Positions 1 through 9,128 are shown, counted from the stretch's first letter. The stretch is DNA of 64,000 nt from Brevundimonas sp. Root1279 (GCF_001425945.1 NZ_LMEB01000001.1:62001-126000), one strand, 5' to 3'. Translations and numbers: made by a program. Notes: generated by a model from the letters alone, not told the origin.

Positions 1-85
1 GCGCAGCCTCCGGCTCCTCGGCGGACGGCCCGCAGGCGGCGGCCAGCAGGCACAGGGCGACGGCGGACAGGGGAAGCAGACGCAT
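1..85 (-). CDS. Lipoprotein, N-terminal part only
   Basis: Only the first 28 or so codons lie in the window; the gene continues leftwards past base 1. They read as a lipoprotein signal peptide: a short basic start (MRLLPLS), a hydrophobic stretch and a lipobox ending LLAAC, followed by an acidic, low-complexity linker (GPSAEEPEA). After signal peptidase II cleavage the Cys would be lipidated, so the product is probably anchored in the envelope. The function cannot be told from this fragment. Confidence 0.7.
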   Translation of the reverse strand, partial: MRLLPLSAVALCLLAAACGPSAEEPEAA

Positions 86-155
86 GGGGATCTCCGAAAC
101 CGGCCCCTAGGAACGCTCTGGCCCGGTCCGGGTCAAGTCCGCGGGGCCCAAGCCC

Positions 156-1118
156 TCAGAGCCAGCCCTTCTTCTTGAACCAGACCAGGGGGAGGATCGC
201 CGAGATCACCATGGCCCCCACGGCGAGCGGATAGCCCCAGGCCTGCGAAAGCTCGGGCATGTGGGTGAAATTCATGCCGTAGATCGAGGCGATCAGGGTC
301 GGCGGCAGGAAGGCGACCGCCGCCACCGAGAAGATCTTGATGATCGACGACTGCTCGATGTTGATCAGGCCCAGGGCGGCCGAGAGCTGGAAATTGATCG
401 AGGCGGCGACCGCCTGGTTGTGGGAGATCAGGCTCTGGGCGTCGCGGGCCAGGGAGCGCAGGTGCTCGCGGTGCTCCTTGTTGTGCTCGAGACGGTCGTC
501 CAGCGCGACGAAGGCGAAGATGCGGGACAGGCCGGACAGGCTCTGCTCGATGCGGGCGTTGGCGATGTGGGCGCGGCCCAGCTTGGTGATCAGCTTCTCG
601 AAACGGACCGTCTTGCGCACGGCGAAGACATGGTTCGAGACCGCCTCGACCTTGAGGGCGTTGGTCGACAGCACGTCGGAGACGCGATCGATGATCGCCT
701 CCATCAGGTGCAGGAACAGGTCCGGTCCCGAACCGCACACCGCCGGCTCGCGATCCAGCTTCTCCAGCGTCATGGCGAAGGGCTTGGGGTCGAAATAGCG
801 GATGGTGACCAGCGGGCCCTTGGTCAGGACGAAGGTCACCGGGTCGACCTCCGGAATGAGCGCGTCGCCGTGGTGGATGATGTCGGCGGTGGCGTAGGTG
901 GCGCCGTTCTCGCGGTACAGGCGGCTCGACGCCTCGAGCTCGGCCATCTCGGCGCGGGTCGGGATCGACAGGCCGAGCGCCCGTTCGACGACCCGATCCT
1001 CCTCGACCGTCGGCTCCAGCAGGTCGATCCAGACGGCGTCGGGCGGCAGGACCCAGGCTGCGGCCTCGCCGGCGTGCACCTCGCAGCTGCGCTGGCCGGA
1101 GCGGTAGACTCGGATCAT
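156..1118 (-). CDS. CorA-family divalent cation transporter
   Basis: A 320-residue inner-membrane protein of the CorA (Mg2+/Co2+/Ni2+) channel family. The long, charged N-terminal region would be the cytoplasmic funnel. The C-terminus carries two membrane helices separated by the family signature YGMNF (GMN at about residues 281-283), which forms the selectivity filter, and ends in a basic tail (WFKKKGWL). The length matches the family. It could equally belong to the ZntB-like branch, because sequence reading alone does not settle the ion. The start is an ATG. The gene stands alone, 30 bases before the CHAP-domain gene, which also runs leftwards. Confidence 0.88.
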   Translation of the reverse strand: MIRVYRSGQRSCEVHAGEAAAWVLPPDAVWIDLLEPTVEEDRVVERALGLSIPTRAEMAELEASSRLYRENGATYATADIIHHGDALIPEVDPVTFVLTKGPLVTIRYFDPKPFAMTLEKLDREPAVCGSGPDLFLHLMEAIIDRVSDVLSTNALKVEAVSNHVFAVRKTVRFEKLITKLGRAHIANARIEQSLSGLSRIFAFVALDDRLEHNKEHREHLRSLARDAQSLISHNQAVAASINFQLSAALGLINIEQSSIIKIFSVAAVAFLPPTLIASIYGMNFTHMPELSQAWGYPLAVGAMVISAILPLVWFKKKGWL

Positions 1119-1148
1119 GGGCGGATTCCGGCGCGCCGGTTCAGCCGG

Positions 1149-1676
1149 TCAGGGCTGGCCGATGCTCGACGTCGGCGCGGCCGCCAGCAGGACGCCGCCG
1201 GTCGGCTGGAGAGCGGCTTTATGGATGAAGCCGTAGGTCGGGTAGACGGTCGTGCCGAGGTCATTGATCGGATCGTACCAGACCTTGACCGCGGTCCAAT
1301 CGCCGTTTGCAGAGACGTCGACGACAGTGACGTTCTCCTCGACCTTGCCGCGGCTGCCGCCCCAGTTGGCGTGGGTCACGCGGATGACGCGGTCGGTGAG
1401 GATTTCGGAGACGACGGCGACATGGCCCCGGCTCATGCGGCCGCTGGACTGGAAGGCGAGCACCGAGCCCATCTGCGGGCGGGCGCCGGTCCGGTAGCGG
1501 GACTGGGCCTGGGACCACCAGGTGTGGGCGTCGCCGAAGATCTCGATGCCCGAATACATTCGGGCGAAGGTGACGCACTGCCAGTACGGTTCCTGGGCCT
1601 TGGCGGAGGGAGCGAAGCCCAGGGCCATGAGGCCAAGGGACAGGGCGACCGCGGCGGCTTTGAACCGTTTCGTCAT
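1149..1676 (-). CDS. Secreted CHAP-domain protein
   Basis: A 175-residue protein with a clear Sec signal peptide (basic MTKRFK, hydrophobic core, probable cleavage after AKA at about residue 27). The mature part looks like a CHAP cysteine amidase/peptidase domain. The candidate nucleophile is Cys34 in YWQCVTFAR, and the catalytic His is about residue 85 in SRGHVAVV, followed by a typical HANWGG segment. Such proteins often cut peptidoglycan cross-bridges, and small single-domain versions like this are common in Caulobacterales. The reading frame stays open upstream, but the ATG at 1676 is chosen because it gives the complete signal peptide. The substrate is inferred, not shown. Confidence 0.82.
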   Translation of the reverse strand: MTKRFKAAAVALSLGLMALGFAPSAKAQEPYWQCVTFARMYSGIEIFGDAHTWWSQAQSRYRTGARPQMGSVLAFQSSGRMSRGHVAVVSEILTDRVIRVTHANWGGSRGKVEENVTVVDVSANGDWTAVKVWYDPINDLGTTVYPTYGFIHKAALQPTGGVLLAAAPTSSIGQP

Positions 1677-1711
1677 GCTGCGCGCTTTCCCGGTCTCACT
1701 TGAGCCAAGCT

Positions 1712-2854
1712 TTAGACGATAGTTTCCTGGGGTTGAAGAACCCTTTCGGGCGAGTCCGCCTGGGTTGCGGAGCCGGGTTGACCTGAGCCGTTGCGATCGG
1801 CGAATCGCCGCAAAGCCTGTCGGGCCGGGCGTTCGACGAGGTGGTAGGCGGCGGCCGCCACGAGCGGGATCAGGGTCACAACGGCAAGCCACACAATGAT
1901 GTGAAGCCGCTTGTCCGGGGCGTCCGTGAACCGCGCCGCGAGGTTCACCCCGACCAGCAGGACGGGCGCGCAGACCATGTAGACGGCATAGGAGATCTCG
2001 CCCAGCCAGACGCCGAAGGGCGAGGCCAGGACGCCGGCGCGGGCGTTGTCGAGACCGGCGAGGCCGAGGATCAGGGCGCCGCCGCACAGAACCACGATCG
2101 GGTCCCACAGGCCCAGCGAGGCGCTGGCCAGGGCGCCGAGGCCGCCGGCCAGGGCCAGCCAGCCGCCGTGGCGGACCGGGGCGCGCCGATGGATCAGGTA
2201 GAGGGCGCAGCCGAGCGCGAAGCAGGGGACGATGCGCAACGCGCCCCAACGGAAGGTGGCCTCGGTCAACTGGAAGCCCGCCAGGCGCTCGAAGGCGGCG
2301 TAGAGCCCCAGCGCCAGCGCGGCGGCGAGGCCCGCGGCCAGCAGCGGCCGGGCGCGCAGACGCCAGGCGACGAAGGCGAAGGCGGGGAAGGCCAGATAGG
2401 CGAACCACTCGGCCGAGATCGACCAGGACGGATGGTTGAAGGCCGAACTCGGGGCCAGGCCCCAGGCGTGGGTGAGGGTCAACTGGGCGGGCAGCGACCG
2501 CCAGTCGGTCAGGCTGGCGTCGACGGCGACGCCCACAGCGCCCGCCCCGAGCCCCAGAACCACCATCCCGGCCAGGGTCAGCAGGTGCAGCGGATAGACC
2601 CGCGCCACCCGCGCCCACAGGAAGCCCTTGTAGGAGAACCGCCCCTCCCCGGCCGCCGCCAGATAGACGTGGCTGAGAATGAAGCCCGACAGGACAAAGA
2701 AGACCTCGACCCCGAGATAGCCGCGGGTCACCGCAGTCGGCGCGACGTCCACGGCCAGATGCGGCCAGGCGGTGTAGAGCACGACCCAGGCGGCGGCGAG
2801 GAAACGCAACGTCGTCAGGGCGCGCAGGTCGGGCGGGGTCTGGACCGGGTTCAT
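1712..2854 (-). CDS. Acyltransferase 3 family membrane protein
   Basis: A 380-residue polytopic inner-membrane protein with about ten hydrophobic segments. The N-terminus reads LRALTTLRFLAAAWVVLY and is followed by GYLGVEVFFVLSGF, the hallmark of the acyltransferase-3 (OafA/OatA-like) family. These enzymes move acetyl or other acyl groups onto sugars of O-antigen, exopolysaccharide or peptidoglycan. No SGNH domain is fused at the C-terminus. No glycan biosynthesis genes are nearby, so the acceptor is unknown. It is divergent from the UrcA-family gene, with a 148-base intergenic region. Confidence 0.88.
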   Translation of the reverse strand: MNPVQTPPDLRALTTLRFLAAAWVVLYTAWPHLAVDVAPTAVTRGYLGVEVFFVLSGFILSHVYLAAAGEGRFSYKGFLWARVARVYPLHLLTLAGMVVLGLGAGAVGVAVDASLTDWRSLPAQLTLTHAWGLAPSSAFNHPSWSISAEWFAYLAFPAFAFVAWRLRARPLLAAGLAAALALGLYAAFERLAGFQLTEATFRWGALRIVPCFALGCALYLIHRRAPVRHGGWLALAGGLGALASASLGLWDPIVVLCGGALILGLAGLDNARAGVLASPFGVWLGEISYAVYMVCAPVLLVGVNLAARFTDAPDKRLHIIVWLAVVTLIPLVAAAAYHLVERPARQALRRFADRNGSGQPGSATQADSPERVLQPQETIV

Positions 2855-3002
2855 AGCCCCGGAGCCTAGGGGCGCAGGCTTGGGAAACGATTAAGCGCCG
2901 AGGGCTCCGCCAAGCCTCTGAAACCTTACAGAGATTTCACTTCGGACCGCGCATCCGTCGGGGTCGCCGCAGGCCTCTTGTCCTTCGAGCGGGGGCTCAA
3001 AG

Positions 3003-3353
3003 TTGAAGAAGACTCGAAAGAAAAATCAAATGCTTCTCAGCCATCTCCTCGCCGCCGTCGCCTTGGCCGCGGCGCCCGCCGCCGGCTCGGACGGCCTGTC
3101 CATGCGCGTCCCCGCGGCCGGTCTCGACCTCGGCGACCGAGCGGACGCCGCGGCCTTCGCCGAACGGATCGCGGACGAGAGCCGCCGCTTCTGCGCCGCC
3201 TACGGACCGCGCGTGACCCCGACCAGCCAGGGCGACCTGCGTCTGTGCGAAAGGGCGATGGGCGCCGCGGCGGTCAGCGCCCTGCCGGACGACCAGTGGC
3301 GGCGGTTCATGCGCGCCGGCGGCCGGAGGGTCCTGAACCGGCTGCAGGGCTAG
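3003..3353 (+). CDS. UrcA family secreted protein
   Basis: A 116-residue exported protein. The mature part has the UrcA-family pattern: DLDLGDRADAAAFAERI, then a Cys (RRFC) and a second Cys about 30 residues later (LRLC), which could form a disulphide. UrcA proteins are common and of unknown function in Caulobacterales and sphingomonads. I chose a TTG start because it gives a basic N-region (MKKTRKK) in front of the hydrophobic core; an ATG at 3030 would give a signal peptide without positive charge. A GC-rich purine run lies upstream but there is no textbook Shine-Dalgarno sequence. The gene converges with the next one, leaving one base between stops. Confidence 0.7.
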   Translation: MKKTRKKNQMLLSHLLAAVALAAAPAAGSDGLSMRVPAAGLDLGDRADAAAFAERIADESRRFCAAYGPRVTPTSQGDLRLCERAMGAAAVSALPDDQWRRFMRAGGRRVLNRLQG

Positions 3354-3354
3354 A

Positions 3355-3717
3355 TCAGGCGCTGCACTCTGCCGGCTTCGTCTCGCCCGGCTTGTACATG
3401 GCGCAGGACCGGTCGATCTCGTCCTGGATCAGCTGGCAGGGGTTTTCCGGGTTGCACGGCGGGTGCGAAGCCGGGCTTACGGCGGTGCAGCGCTCGGCCA
3501 GCCGCACCGCGGCGTCGGAGCCCTGATCGAGGGTGCACGAGGTCGAGCTGGCCTCGGGCGGCAGCACCGCATCCTCCTGCGGCGGAGCATCGGCCGGCAT
3601 GATCGGCTCCTGAACCGCGGCCGCATCGGCGGCGGGCGCCTTGTCCGCCGGCGCCTCGGCGGGCGGCGTGCAGGCGGCCAACGCGAGAGCGACGGTCAGG
3701 AGGATGGGCAGGCGCAT
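3355..3717 (-). CDS. Hypothetical lipoprotein
   Basis: A 120-residue protein that starts MRLPILLTVALALAAC, a lipoprotein signal with the lipobox Cys at residue 16. An Ala/Pro/Glu-rich linker follows (about residues 17-60). The small C-terminal part contains four or five Cys residues (for example STSCTLD, HPPCNPENPC, SCAMY and the terminal ECSA), suggesting disulphide bonds in the periplasm. I do not recognise the family. Composition and codon use match the neighbours. Confidence 0.65.
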   Translation of the reverse strand: MRLPILLTVALALAACTPPAEAPADKAPAADAAAVQEPIMPADAPPQEDAVLPPEASSTSCTLDQGSDAAVRLAERCTAVSPASHPPCNPENPCQLIQDEIDRSCAMYKPGETKPAECSA

Positions 3718-3798
3718 GGGGTCGTCTCCGCGGACAGGCGCGGGGACGATGCCCGGTTTCGCAGAACGATGAAACCCCGGTCGCCCGGGACGCGAAGC

Positions 3799-4515
<717 letters not shown>

Positions 4516-4559
4516 GGGTAATCCTTGGAAGCAGTCGCGGCGCTGCTTATCCTGAAACC

Positions 4560-5114
4560 GTGAGCCTGTCCCCCTCTCCTCCCCTCGGCCTCGTCCGCCT
4601 GCGTCCTGCGACGCTGGACGACGTCCCGACGCTGGAGGCCTGGGACCGCGAGCCGCACGTCATCGCCTGCTCCAGCGACACGCCCGGTCTGGAGGTCGCC
4701 TTCGACGGCATCGTCTGGCGCGAGGAGCTGGCCGAGCGATCGGACGTGAGCTTCTACGACATCGCCGAGGTCGACGGCGTTCCGATCGGGGTGATGCAGA
4801 TCTGCGACCCGCATCTGGAGCCGACCCACTACTGGGGCGAGATCGAGCCGGGCCTCAGGGCCATGGACATCTGGATCGGTCCGCCCGAAGCGCTCAACAA
4901 GGGCTATGGGACGCAGATGATGACCCTGGCCATCGACGCCGCCTTCACCGATCCGACGGTGACGGGGGTCGTCATCGATCCGCTGAACTCCAACACCGAG
5001 GCGCACCGCTTCTACCAGCGGCTGGGCTTCGTCCCCGAGGGCCGCCGCATGTTCGACGAGGACGACTGCTTGGTGCACCGGCTGACCCGGGCCGACTGGG
5101 AGGCCCGGCGGTGA
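4560..5114 (+). CDS. GNAT family N-acetyltransferase
   Basis: A 184-residue acetyl-CoA-dependent acetyltransferase. It starts [19 protein letters not shown]. The acetyl-CoA-binding motif A is visible as [17 protein letters not shown], and [17 protein letters not shown] is a typical GNAT C-terminal segment. The layout resembles AAC(6')-type and RimJ/RimL-like enzymes, but the substrate cannot be told. The start is GTG at 4560. Its stop overlaps the hrcA start by four bases (GTGA), so it is very probably co-transcribed and translationally coupled with hrcA and grpE. Resistance activity should not be assumed from family membership. Confidence 0.85.
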   Translation: MSLSPSPPLGLVRLRPATLDDVPTLEAWDREPHVIACSSDTPGLEVAFDGIVWREELAERSDVSFYDIAEVDGVPIGVMQICDPHLEPTHYWGEIEPGLRAMDIWIGPPEALNKGYGTQMMTLAIDAAFTDPTVTGVVIDPLNSNTEAHRFYQRLGFVPEGRRMFDEDDCLVHRLTRADWEARR

Positions 5115-6199
5115 AAACGCCCCTCCTGACCTCGACGGCGCTGGAGGGCGGCGGCCTAGCCGGGCTGGATGCGCGGGCGCGCGACATCTTCCGGCGCATC
5201 GTCGAGACCTATCTGCAGACCGGTGAGCCGGTGGGGTCGCGAACCCTGTCGATGACCGGGATCAGTCTGTCGCCGGCCTCGATCCGCAACACCATGCAGG
5301 ACCTGACCCTGGCCGGGCTGCTGGCCTCGCCGCACACCTCGGCGGGGCGGATCCCGACCCATGCGGGCCTGCGCCTGTTCGTCGACGGCCTGCTCGAGAT
5401 CGGCGACCTGTCGCGCGAGGAGCGGCGCGAGATCGACGCCCGACTGATCGGCAAGGGCCGCGGCTTCGACGAGGCGCTGAACGAGGCCTCGTCCCTGCTG
5501 TCCGGCCTGGCCGGCGGGGCGGGGATCGTGGCCAGCCCGGTGCGCGACGCCGGGGTCAAGCACGTGGAGTTCGTCGCCCTGGGGCACGACCAGGCCTTGG
5601 CCGTGCTGGTCGGCGACGACGGCTCGGTCGAGAACCGGCTGATGCCGCTGAAGGCCGGGGTGACGCCCTCGACCCTGCAGGAGGCGTCGAACTTCCTCAA
5701 CGCCCGGCTGAAGGGCCGCCCCCTGCACGAGGCGCGCACCGAGATGCGCAGCGAACTGGAGATCGCACGGCGCGAACTGGACGCCACCGCGGCACGTCTG
5801 GTCGAGGACGGGCTGGCGGCCTGGTCCGGCGGGGCCGAGCGGGAGCGGGCCCTGATCGTGCGCGGCCGGGCCAACCTGCTGCAGGACGCCGGGGCCATGG
5901 AAGACCTGGAGAAGGTCCGCATCCTGTTCGACGACCTGGAGCAGAAGGAGCAGCTGATCGGCCTGCTCGACGGGGTGTCCTCGGCCCAGGGCGTGCGCAT
6001 CTTCATCGGGGCAGAAACGCGCCTGTTTTCGCTTTCGGGTTCCGCCGTCGTCGCGGCGCCCTATATGACGGGCCGACAACGGGTCCTGGGCGCCATCGGC
6101 GTGATCGGACCTGCGCGACTGAACTATGCCCGGATCATCCCGTTGGTGGACTACACCGCGCGGGTGCTGGGCCGAATGCTGGACGGACAAGAGACGTGA
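5111..6199 (+). CDS. hrcA: Heat-inducible repressor HrcA
   Basis: HrcA represses heat-shock operons by binding CIRCE inverted repeats. The product has 362 residues. The N-terminal winged helix is seen in [20 protein letters not shown] and the following [14 protein letters not shown]. The GAF-like middle and the C-terminus ([19 protein letters not shown]) also match the family. It starts with GTG, overlapping the GNAT stop, and its own stop overlaps the grpE GTG. I found no CIRCE element in this window, and groESL is not here, so its targets lie elsewhere. Confidence 0.95.
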   Translation: MKTPLLTSTALEGGGLAGLDARARDIFRRIVETYLQTGEPVGSRTLSMTGISLSPASIRNTMQDLTLAGLLASPHTSAGRIPTHAGLRLFVDGLLEIGDLSREERREIDARLIGKGRGFDEALNEASSLLSGLAGGAGIVASPVRDAGVKHVEFVALGHDQALAVLVGDDGSVENRLMPLKAGVTPSTLQEASNFLNARLKGRPLHEARTEMRSELEIARRELDATAARLVEDGLAAWSGGAERERALIVRGRANLLQDAGAMEDLEKVRILFDDLEQKEQLIGLLDGVSSAQGVRIFIGAETRLFSLSGSAVVAAPYMTGRQRVLGAIGVIGPARLNYARIIPLVDYTARVLGRMLDGQET

Positions 6200-6825
6200 A
6201 CGAGCCCGAAAATCCGACTTCCGAAGAACTCGCCGCCGACATCGCCGAGTCCGAAGCCAACGCCGAAGCCGGCCTGGACGACGGCCTGGGCCCGATCGAC
6301 GCCCTGATCGCCGAGCGCGACCAGTGGAAGGACCGCGCCCTGCGGGCGGTGGCCGAGGCCGAGAACACCAAGAAGCGCGCCGAGACCCAGAACAACGACG
6401 CCCGCGCCTACGCCATCCAGAAATTCGCCCGCGACCTGCTGGGCGTGGCCGACAACCTTGAGCGCGCCCTGCAGGCCGCTCCGAAGAACGCCGACGCCGG
6501 CGAGGCCGGCCTGGTGACCGGGCTGGAGCTGACCCAGAAGTCGCTGCTGCAGGCCTTCGAGAACAACAACCTGCGTCGCGTCGCGCCGGAGCCGGGTGAG
6601 GCCTTCGACCCGCACCTGCACCAGGCGATGATGGAACAGCCGTCGGACACGGTGCAGGGCGGCCAGGTGCTGCAGACCCTGCAGGCCGGCTACGCCCTGT
6701 TCGGCCGCACCGTGCGCCCGGCCATGGTTGTGGTCGCCGCCAAGGGCTCCGGCGCCGCGGCGGGCAATGCGGCGTACGCGCAGCCGCAGAGCCAGCCCGG
6801 CGGAAATTTCGACCAGAAGAGCTGA
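6196..6825 (+). CDS. grpE: Nucleotide exchange factor GrpE
   Basis: GrpE releases ADP from DnaK during the chaperone cycle. The 209-residue protein has an acidic N-terminus, a long helical/coiled region (about 30-90, with [22 protein letters not shown]), and the C-terminal beta domain containing [15 protein letters not shown] and [10 protein letters not shown]. It starts with GTG in a four-base overlap with the hrcA stop. The last 25 or so residues are low-complexity Gly/Ala/Gln. It is in the same orientation as dnaK and dnaJ about 2.4 kb downstream, but separated from them by leftward genes. Confidence 0.95.
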   Translation: MNEPENPTSEELAADIAESEANAEAGLDDGLGPIDALIAERDQWKDRALRAVAEAENTKKRAETQNNDARAYAIQKFARDLLGVADNLERALQAAPKNADAGEAGLVTGLELTQKSLLQAFENNNLRRVAPEPGEAFDPHLHQAMMEQPSDTVQGGQVLQTLQAGYALFGRTVRPAMVVVAAKGSGAAAGNAAYAQPQSQPGGNFDQKS

Positions 6826-6832
6826 GGTCTTA

Positions 6833-6868
6833 TCGTCCCCGATCTCCGCTCCGCTGCGCCGGGGATGA
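6833..6868. terminator. Hairpin between grpE and DLH gene
   Basis: A nine-base-pair stem (TCGTCCCCG paired with CGGGGATGA, allowing one G-U) encloses an 18-base loop. It lies between convergent genes, so it could terminate both. There is no strong T run on either side. The arm sequence is a type of short repeat often scattered between alphaproteobacterial genes, so it may be a repeat as much as a terminator. Confidence 0.5.
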
Positions 6869-6892
6869 CAAGGCGCCGGGCTGGCTGGACCT

Positions 6893-7795
6893 TCAGCCCT
6901 TCAGCTTGTCCTCAAACAGCTTGAGCAGCTTGGCCCAGCCGTCCGCGGCGTCGGCGGCGCGATAGCTGTCGCGGTAGTCGGCGTGGAAGCCGTGCGGCGC
7001 GGCCGGATAAACGTCGATGTGGCTGTCGGTCTTGCCCGCCGCGGTCAGGGCCGCGTTCATGGCCGCCACGCTCTCCAGCGGAATGCCGCGATCGGCCTCG
7101 CCGTAGAGGCCGAGGACCGGCGCCTTGAGCTCGCCGGCCAGATCGACGGGCCAGGGTTTGCCGGCCTCGATCTGTTCAGCGGTGGCCGTCGCGGGCGGGG
7201 CCAGGCGGCCGTACCAGGCGACGCCGGCGTCGATCTGCGGGAAGCGGGCCGCAGCCTGCCACACCACCTTGCCGCCCCAGCACCAGCCCGTGACGCCGAT
7301 CTTGTCGTTGGCCCAGGCCTGGCCGCCGACCCAGTCGAGCGCGGCGCCGATGTCGCCCATGACCTGCTCGTATTTGGCGGCGGCGACGATCTGCTGGATG
7401 CGAGCCATGTCGCTGAGCGGGGCCGGGTCCTCGACCCGGACGAAGAAGGCCGGGGCGACCGCCGCGTAGCCGGCCTTGGCCAGACGACGCGCGACGTCGC
7501 GGATATATTCGTGGACGCCGAAGATCTCGGACACGACGATGACCGTCGGGAAGGGCCCCGCCCCGGTCGGCCGGGCGACATAGATCGGGAGTTGATAGCC
7601 GTCCGGGGCCGCGATCGTCGTCTGCTCGATCGTCAGGTCGTCGTCGTCGGTTGCGATCGGCGCGGCCTGGGCTGCGAGGGCGGCCGGCGCGTAGCCGGCG
7701 AACAGCAGCCCCCCGACCCCGCCCGTGGCCAGGGCTCGGCGGCTGAAGCGGAAATCGTCGGCCTCAGGGCCTTCGGGACGGATCAGGTCGGTCAT
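6893..7795 (-). CDS. Dienelactone hydrolase family protein, exported
   Basis: A 300-residue alpha/beta hydrolase of the dienelactone hydrolase family. The nucleophile elbow is GVTGWCWGG, with Cys as in true dienelactone hydrolases. The acid residue is probably in YGEADRGIP, and the His is in PHGFHADYR. The N-terminus carries FSRRALATGG followed by a hydrophobic stretch and AALAAQA, which resembles a Tat signal, so the enzyme is probably periplasmic. No aromatic catabolism genes are near, so a general esterase role is as likely as chloroaromatic degradation. Confidence 0.87.
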   Translation of the reverse strand: MTDLIRPEGPEADDFRFSRRALATGGVGGLLFAGYAPAALAAQAAPIATDDDDLTIEQTTIAAPDGYQLPIYVARPTGAGPFPTVIVVSEIFGVHEYIRDVARRLAKAGYAAVAPAFFVRVEDPAPLSDMARIQQIVAAAKYEQVMGDIGAALDWVGGQAWANDKIGVTGWCWGGKVVWQAAARFPQIDAGVAWYGRLAPPATATAEQIEAGKPWPVDLAGELKAPVLGLYGEADRGIPLESVAAMNAALTAAGKTDSHIDVYPAAPHGFHADYRDSYRAADAADGWAKLLKLFEDKLKG

Positions 7796-7810
7796 AGGCG
7801 GGCTCCCGGG

Positions 7811-7914
7811 AGTGATGAGTGGTTAGTGATTAGTGGTTGCGGCCGCCGACAGACGGCCCTCTGCACGTCGACGCCAACTCCGGCCCAGCCACTAATCACT
7901 AACCACTAATCACT
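7811..7914. repeat. Inverted repeat with 26-base arms
   Basis: The left arm (7811-7836) and right arm (7889-7914) are inverted copies, 25 of 26 bases matching. Each arm is itself two partial copies of AGTGATTAGTGGTT. The 52 bases between them are unrelated. The right arm runs into the alkB reading frame and supplies its last codons and the TAG stop. The low GC of the arms stands out from the neighbourhood. Confidence 0.85.
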
Positions 7915-8532
7915 GGCCAGCCCTGCTTTTCGAAGCGTGAGGTTGAGGCGGCCGCCACCCGGGATCAGCCCCGACGACCCCGGCAGGATGCGGTCGACGC
8001 CGTGGCGGGCGAGGCGGGCGGGGCCGGTCAGGGCGCATACGTCGCCGGAGCTGAGGCGGATGCTGCGGGTCGGTCCGCCCTCGGCCGGGCCGATGCGGAA
8101 GACGGCCGCATCCCCCAGCGAGATCGAGACAACGGGCGCCGTCCGGTCGGGCTCGTCGAGATCCTGATGCAGGCCCATGCGGGCCGTGTCCCGATACAGA
8201 TTGACCAGGCAGGCGTCGGGAGCGTCCTCCCGGCCGGTCAGTTCGCGCCACAGGGCGGGCAGGACCGCGGGCATCGGCGGCCAGGGGGCGCCGGTCTCGG
8301 GGTGGTTCGGCTGATAGCGATAGCCGGCGCGGTCCGAGACCCAGCCGAGCGGGCCCAGATTGGTCATCCGCACCGAGAAGGGGCGGCCGGTGCGGGTCGT
8401 GGGCGCATAGAAGGGCGCGCCCGCGACGGCGGCGAGGACCTGGTCGCGCAGATCGGCCTGCTCAGCGGGCGACAGGGCCTCGGGCCAGAGGCGGAATCCC
8501 TCCAGCCCCGTGGCGAGCTCGCGCCGGCTCAC
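7906..8532 (-). CDS. alkB: DNA/RNA repair dioxygenase AlkB
   Basis: AlkB removes methyl lesions (1-meA, 3-meC) from DNA and RNA by oxidative demethylation, using Fe(II) and 2-oxoglutarate. In the 208 residues the iron ligands are the HQD of GLHQDLDEPD and a distal His in RHGVDRI. The 2-oxoglutarate-binding RLNLTLR motif follows near the C-terminus. The fold-level segment YRYQPNHPETGAPWPPMPAVL also fits. The start is GTG, two bases after the stop of the upstream secreted-protein gene, so the two are probably in one transcript. The last residues come from an inverted repeat (see 7811-7914). Confidence 0.93.
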   Translation of the reverse strand: MSRRELATGLEGFRLWPEALSPAEQADLRDQVLAAVAGAPFYAPTTRTGRPFSVRMTNLGPLGWVSDRAGYRYQPNHPETGAPWPPMPAVLPALWRELTGREDAPDACLVNLYRDTARMGLHQDLDEPDRTAPVVSISLGDAAVFRIGPAEGGPTRSIRLSSGDVCALTGPARLARHGVDRILPGSSGLIPGGGRLNLTLRKAGLASD

Positions 8533-8534
8533 GC

Positions 8535-8909
8535 TCAGCGGGTCAGGTAGAAGTCGGCGATGCGGCAGACGTTGACGTTCTCGCGCAGCACCACCGTCCC
8601 GCCGGCCAGCTCGGCCCGCAGGTCGTACAGGCAGCCGCCCTGGCCGTCGTCGATCAGCACCTGGGCGCTGGAGCCCGCCGCAACCGTCGCGCCGCCCAGG
8701 AGGTTGCCGCCGAACTCGCCGGTGCGGACATCAGCGGCGCGCAGCTGCTGCAGGGCGGCCCCGGTCTGGTTGTGGACGCGGACACGGCGGTTCTGGCCGT
8801 CGCGCGACTGCACGGCGGCGGGAGAGGCGGCGACGGCGACCTCGGCGGCGCCGGCCAGGCCGAGGACGGCGGCGAGGGCTGCGATGGCGAGGGTCTTGCG
8901 GGCGGTCAT
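8535..8909 (-). CDS. Small secreted protein, unknown
   Basis: A 124-residue protein with a Sec signal peptide (MTARKTLAIAALAAVLGLAG, probable cleavage after VAVAA). The mature part is small and polar and has two Cys residues (GGCLYDLRAE and NVCRIADFY) that could pair. RRVRVHNQTG and VNVCRIADFYL are the most distinctive stretches. I do not recognise the family. The ATG at 8909 is preferred over upstream in-frame starts because it gives the signal peptide. It sits two bases upstream of alkB, in the same direction. Confidence 0.68.
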   Translation of the reverse strand: MTARKTLAIAALAAVLGLAGAAEVAVAASPAAVQSRDGQNRRVRVHNQTGAALQQLRAADVRTGEFGGNLLGGATVAAGSSAQVLIDDGQGGCLYDLRAELAGGTVVLRENVNVCRIADFYLTR

Positions 8910-9054
8910 GGTCTTTTTCCTGCGGGGCCCCGCCCGCGCCCCCCGGCGCAAGGGGACCACCCAAACGCGATCATAGCGCGTTCCTTGCTTGTTCGCACCT
9001 GACGCAGCCTGACCGGAATCACATGCCGGAATCGCCTCTCGAAAGCGATCAGGC

Positions 9055-9082
9055 CTTGCGGGCCGGGGGGTGTTTCCCATAT
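9055..9082 (+). promoter_or_regulatory. Heat-shock (RpoH-type) promoter of dnaK
   Basis: CTTG at 9055-9058, a 17-base spacer, then CCCATAT at 9076-9082. This matches the alphaproteobacterial sigma-32 pattern (CTTG - 17/18 - CNTATNT) and lies 155 bases before the dnaK start, as expected for a heat-shock chaperone gene. The rest of the 328-base gap 8910-9237 holds the leader hairpin described next and, presumably, the leftward promoter for the small secreted-protein gene. I see no CIRCE element. Confidence 0.72.
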
Positions 9083-9093
9083 CGGCGACAGCC

Positions 9094-9128
9094 GCCGCAA
9101 AACCCCGCAGATCGTGGGGCTTTGCGGC
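9094..9128 (+). promoter_or_regulatory. Hairpin in the dnaK leader
   Basis: GCCGCAAAACCCC and GGGGCTTTGCGGC form a 13-base-pair stem with one mismatch around a nine-base loop. If the RpoH-type promoter is used, the hairpin starts a few bases into the transcript. It is not CIRCE (TTAGCACTC-N9-GAGTGCTAA). There is no T run after it, so it is more likely a transcript-stability or translation element than a terminator. Confidence 0.6.

Noticed and set aside
4560..5114. Aminoglycoside acetyltransferase (resistance gene)
   Set aside because: The GNAT protein resembles AAC(6') in layout only; I see no evidence of the antibiotic as substrate, and it sits in a chromosomal housekeeping operon.
9094..9128. 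dnaK leader hairpin as a CIRCE element
   Set aside because: HrcA is present in the window, so this was considered, but the arms do not resemble TTAGCACTC/GAGTGCTAA.
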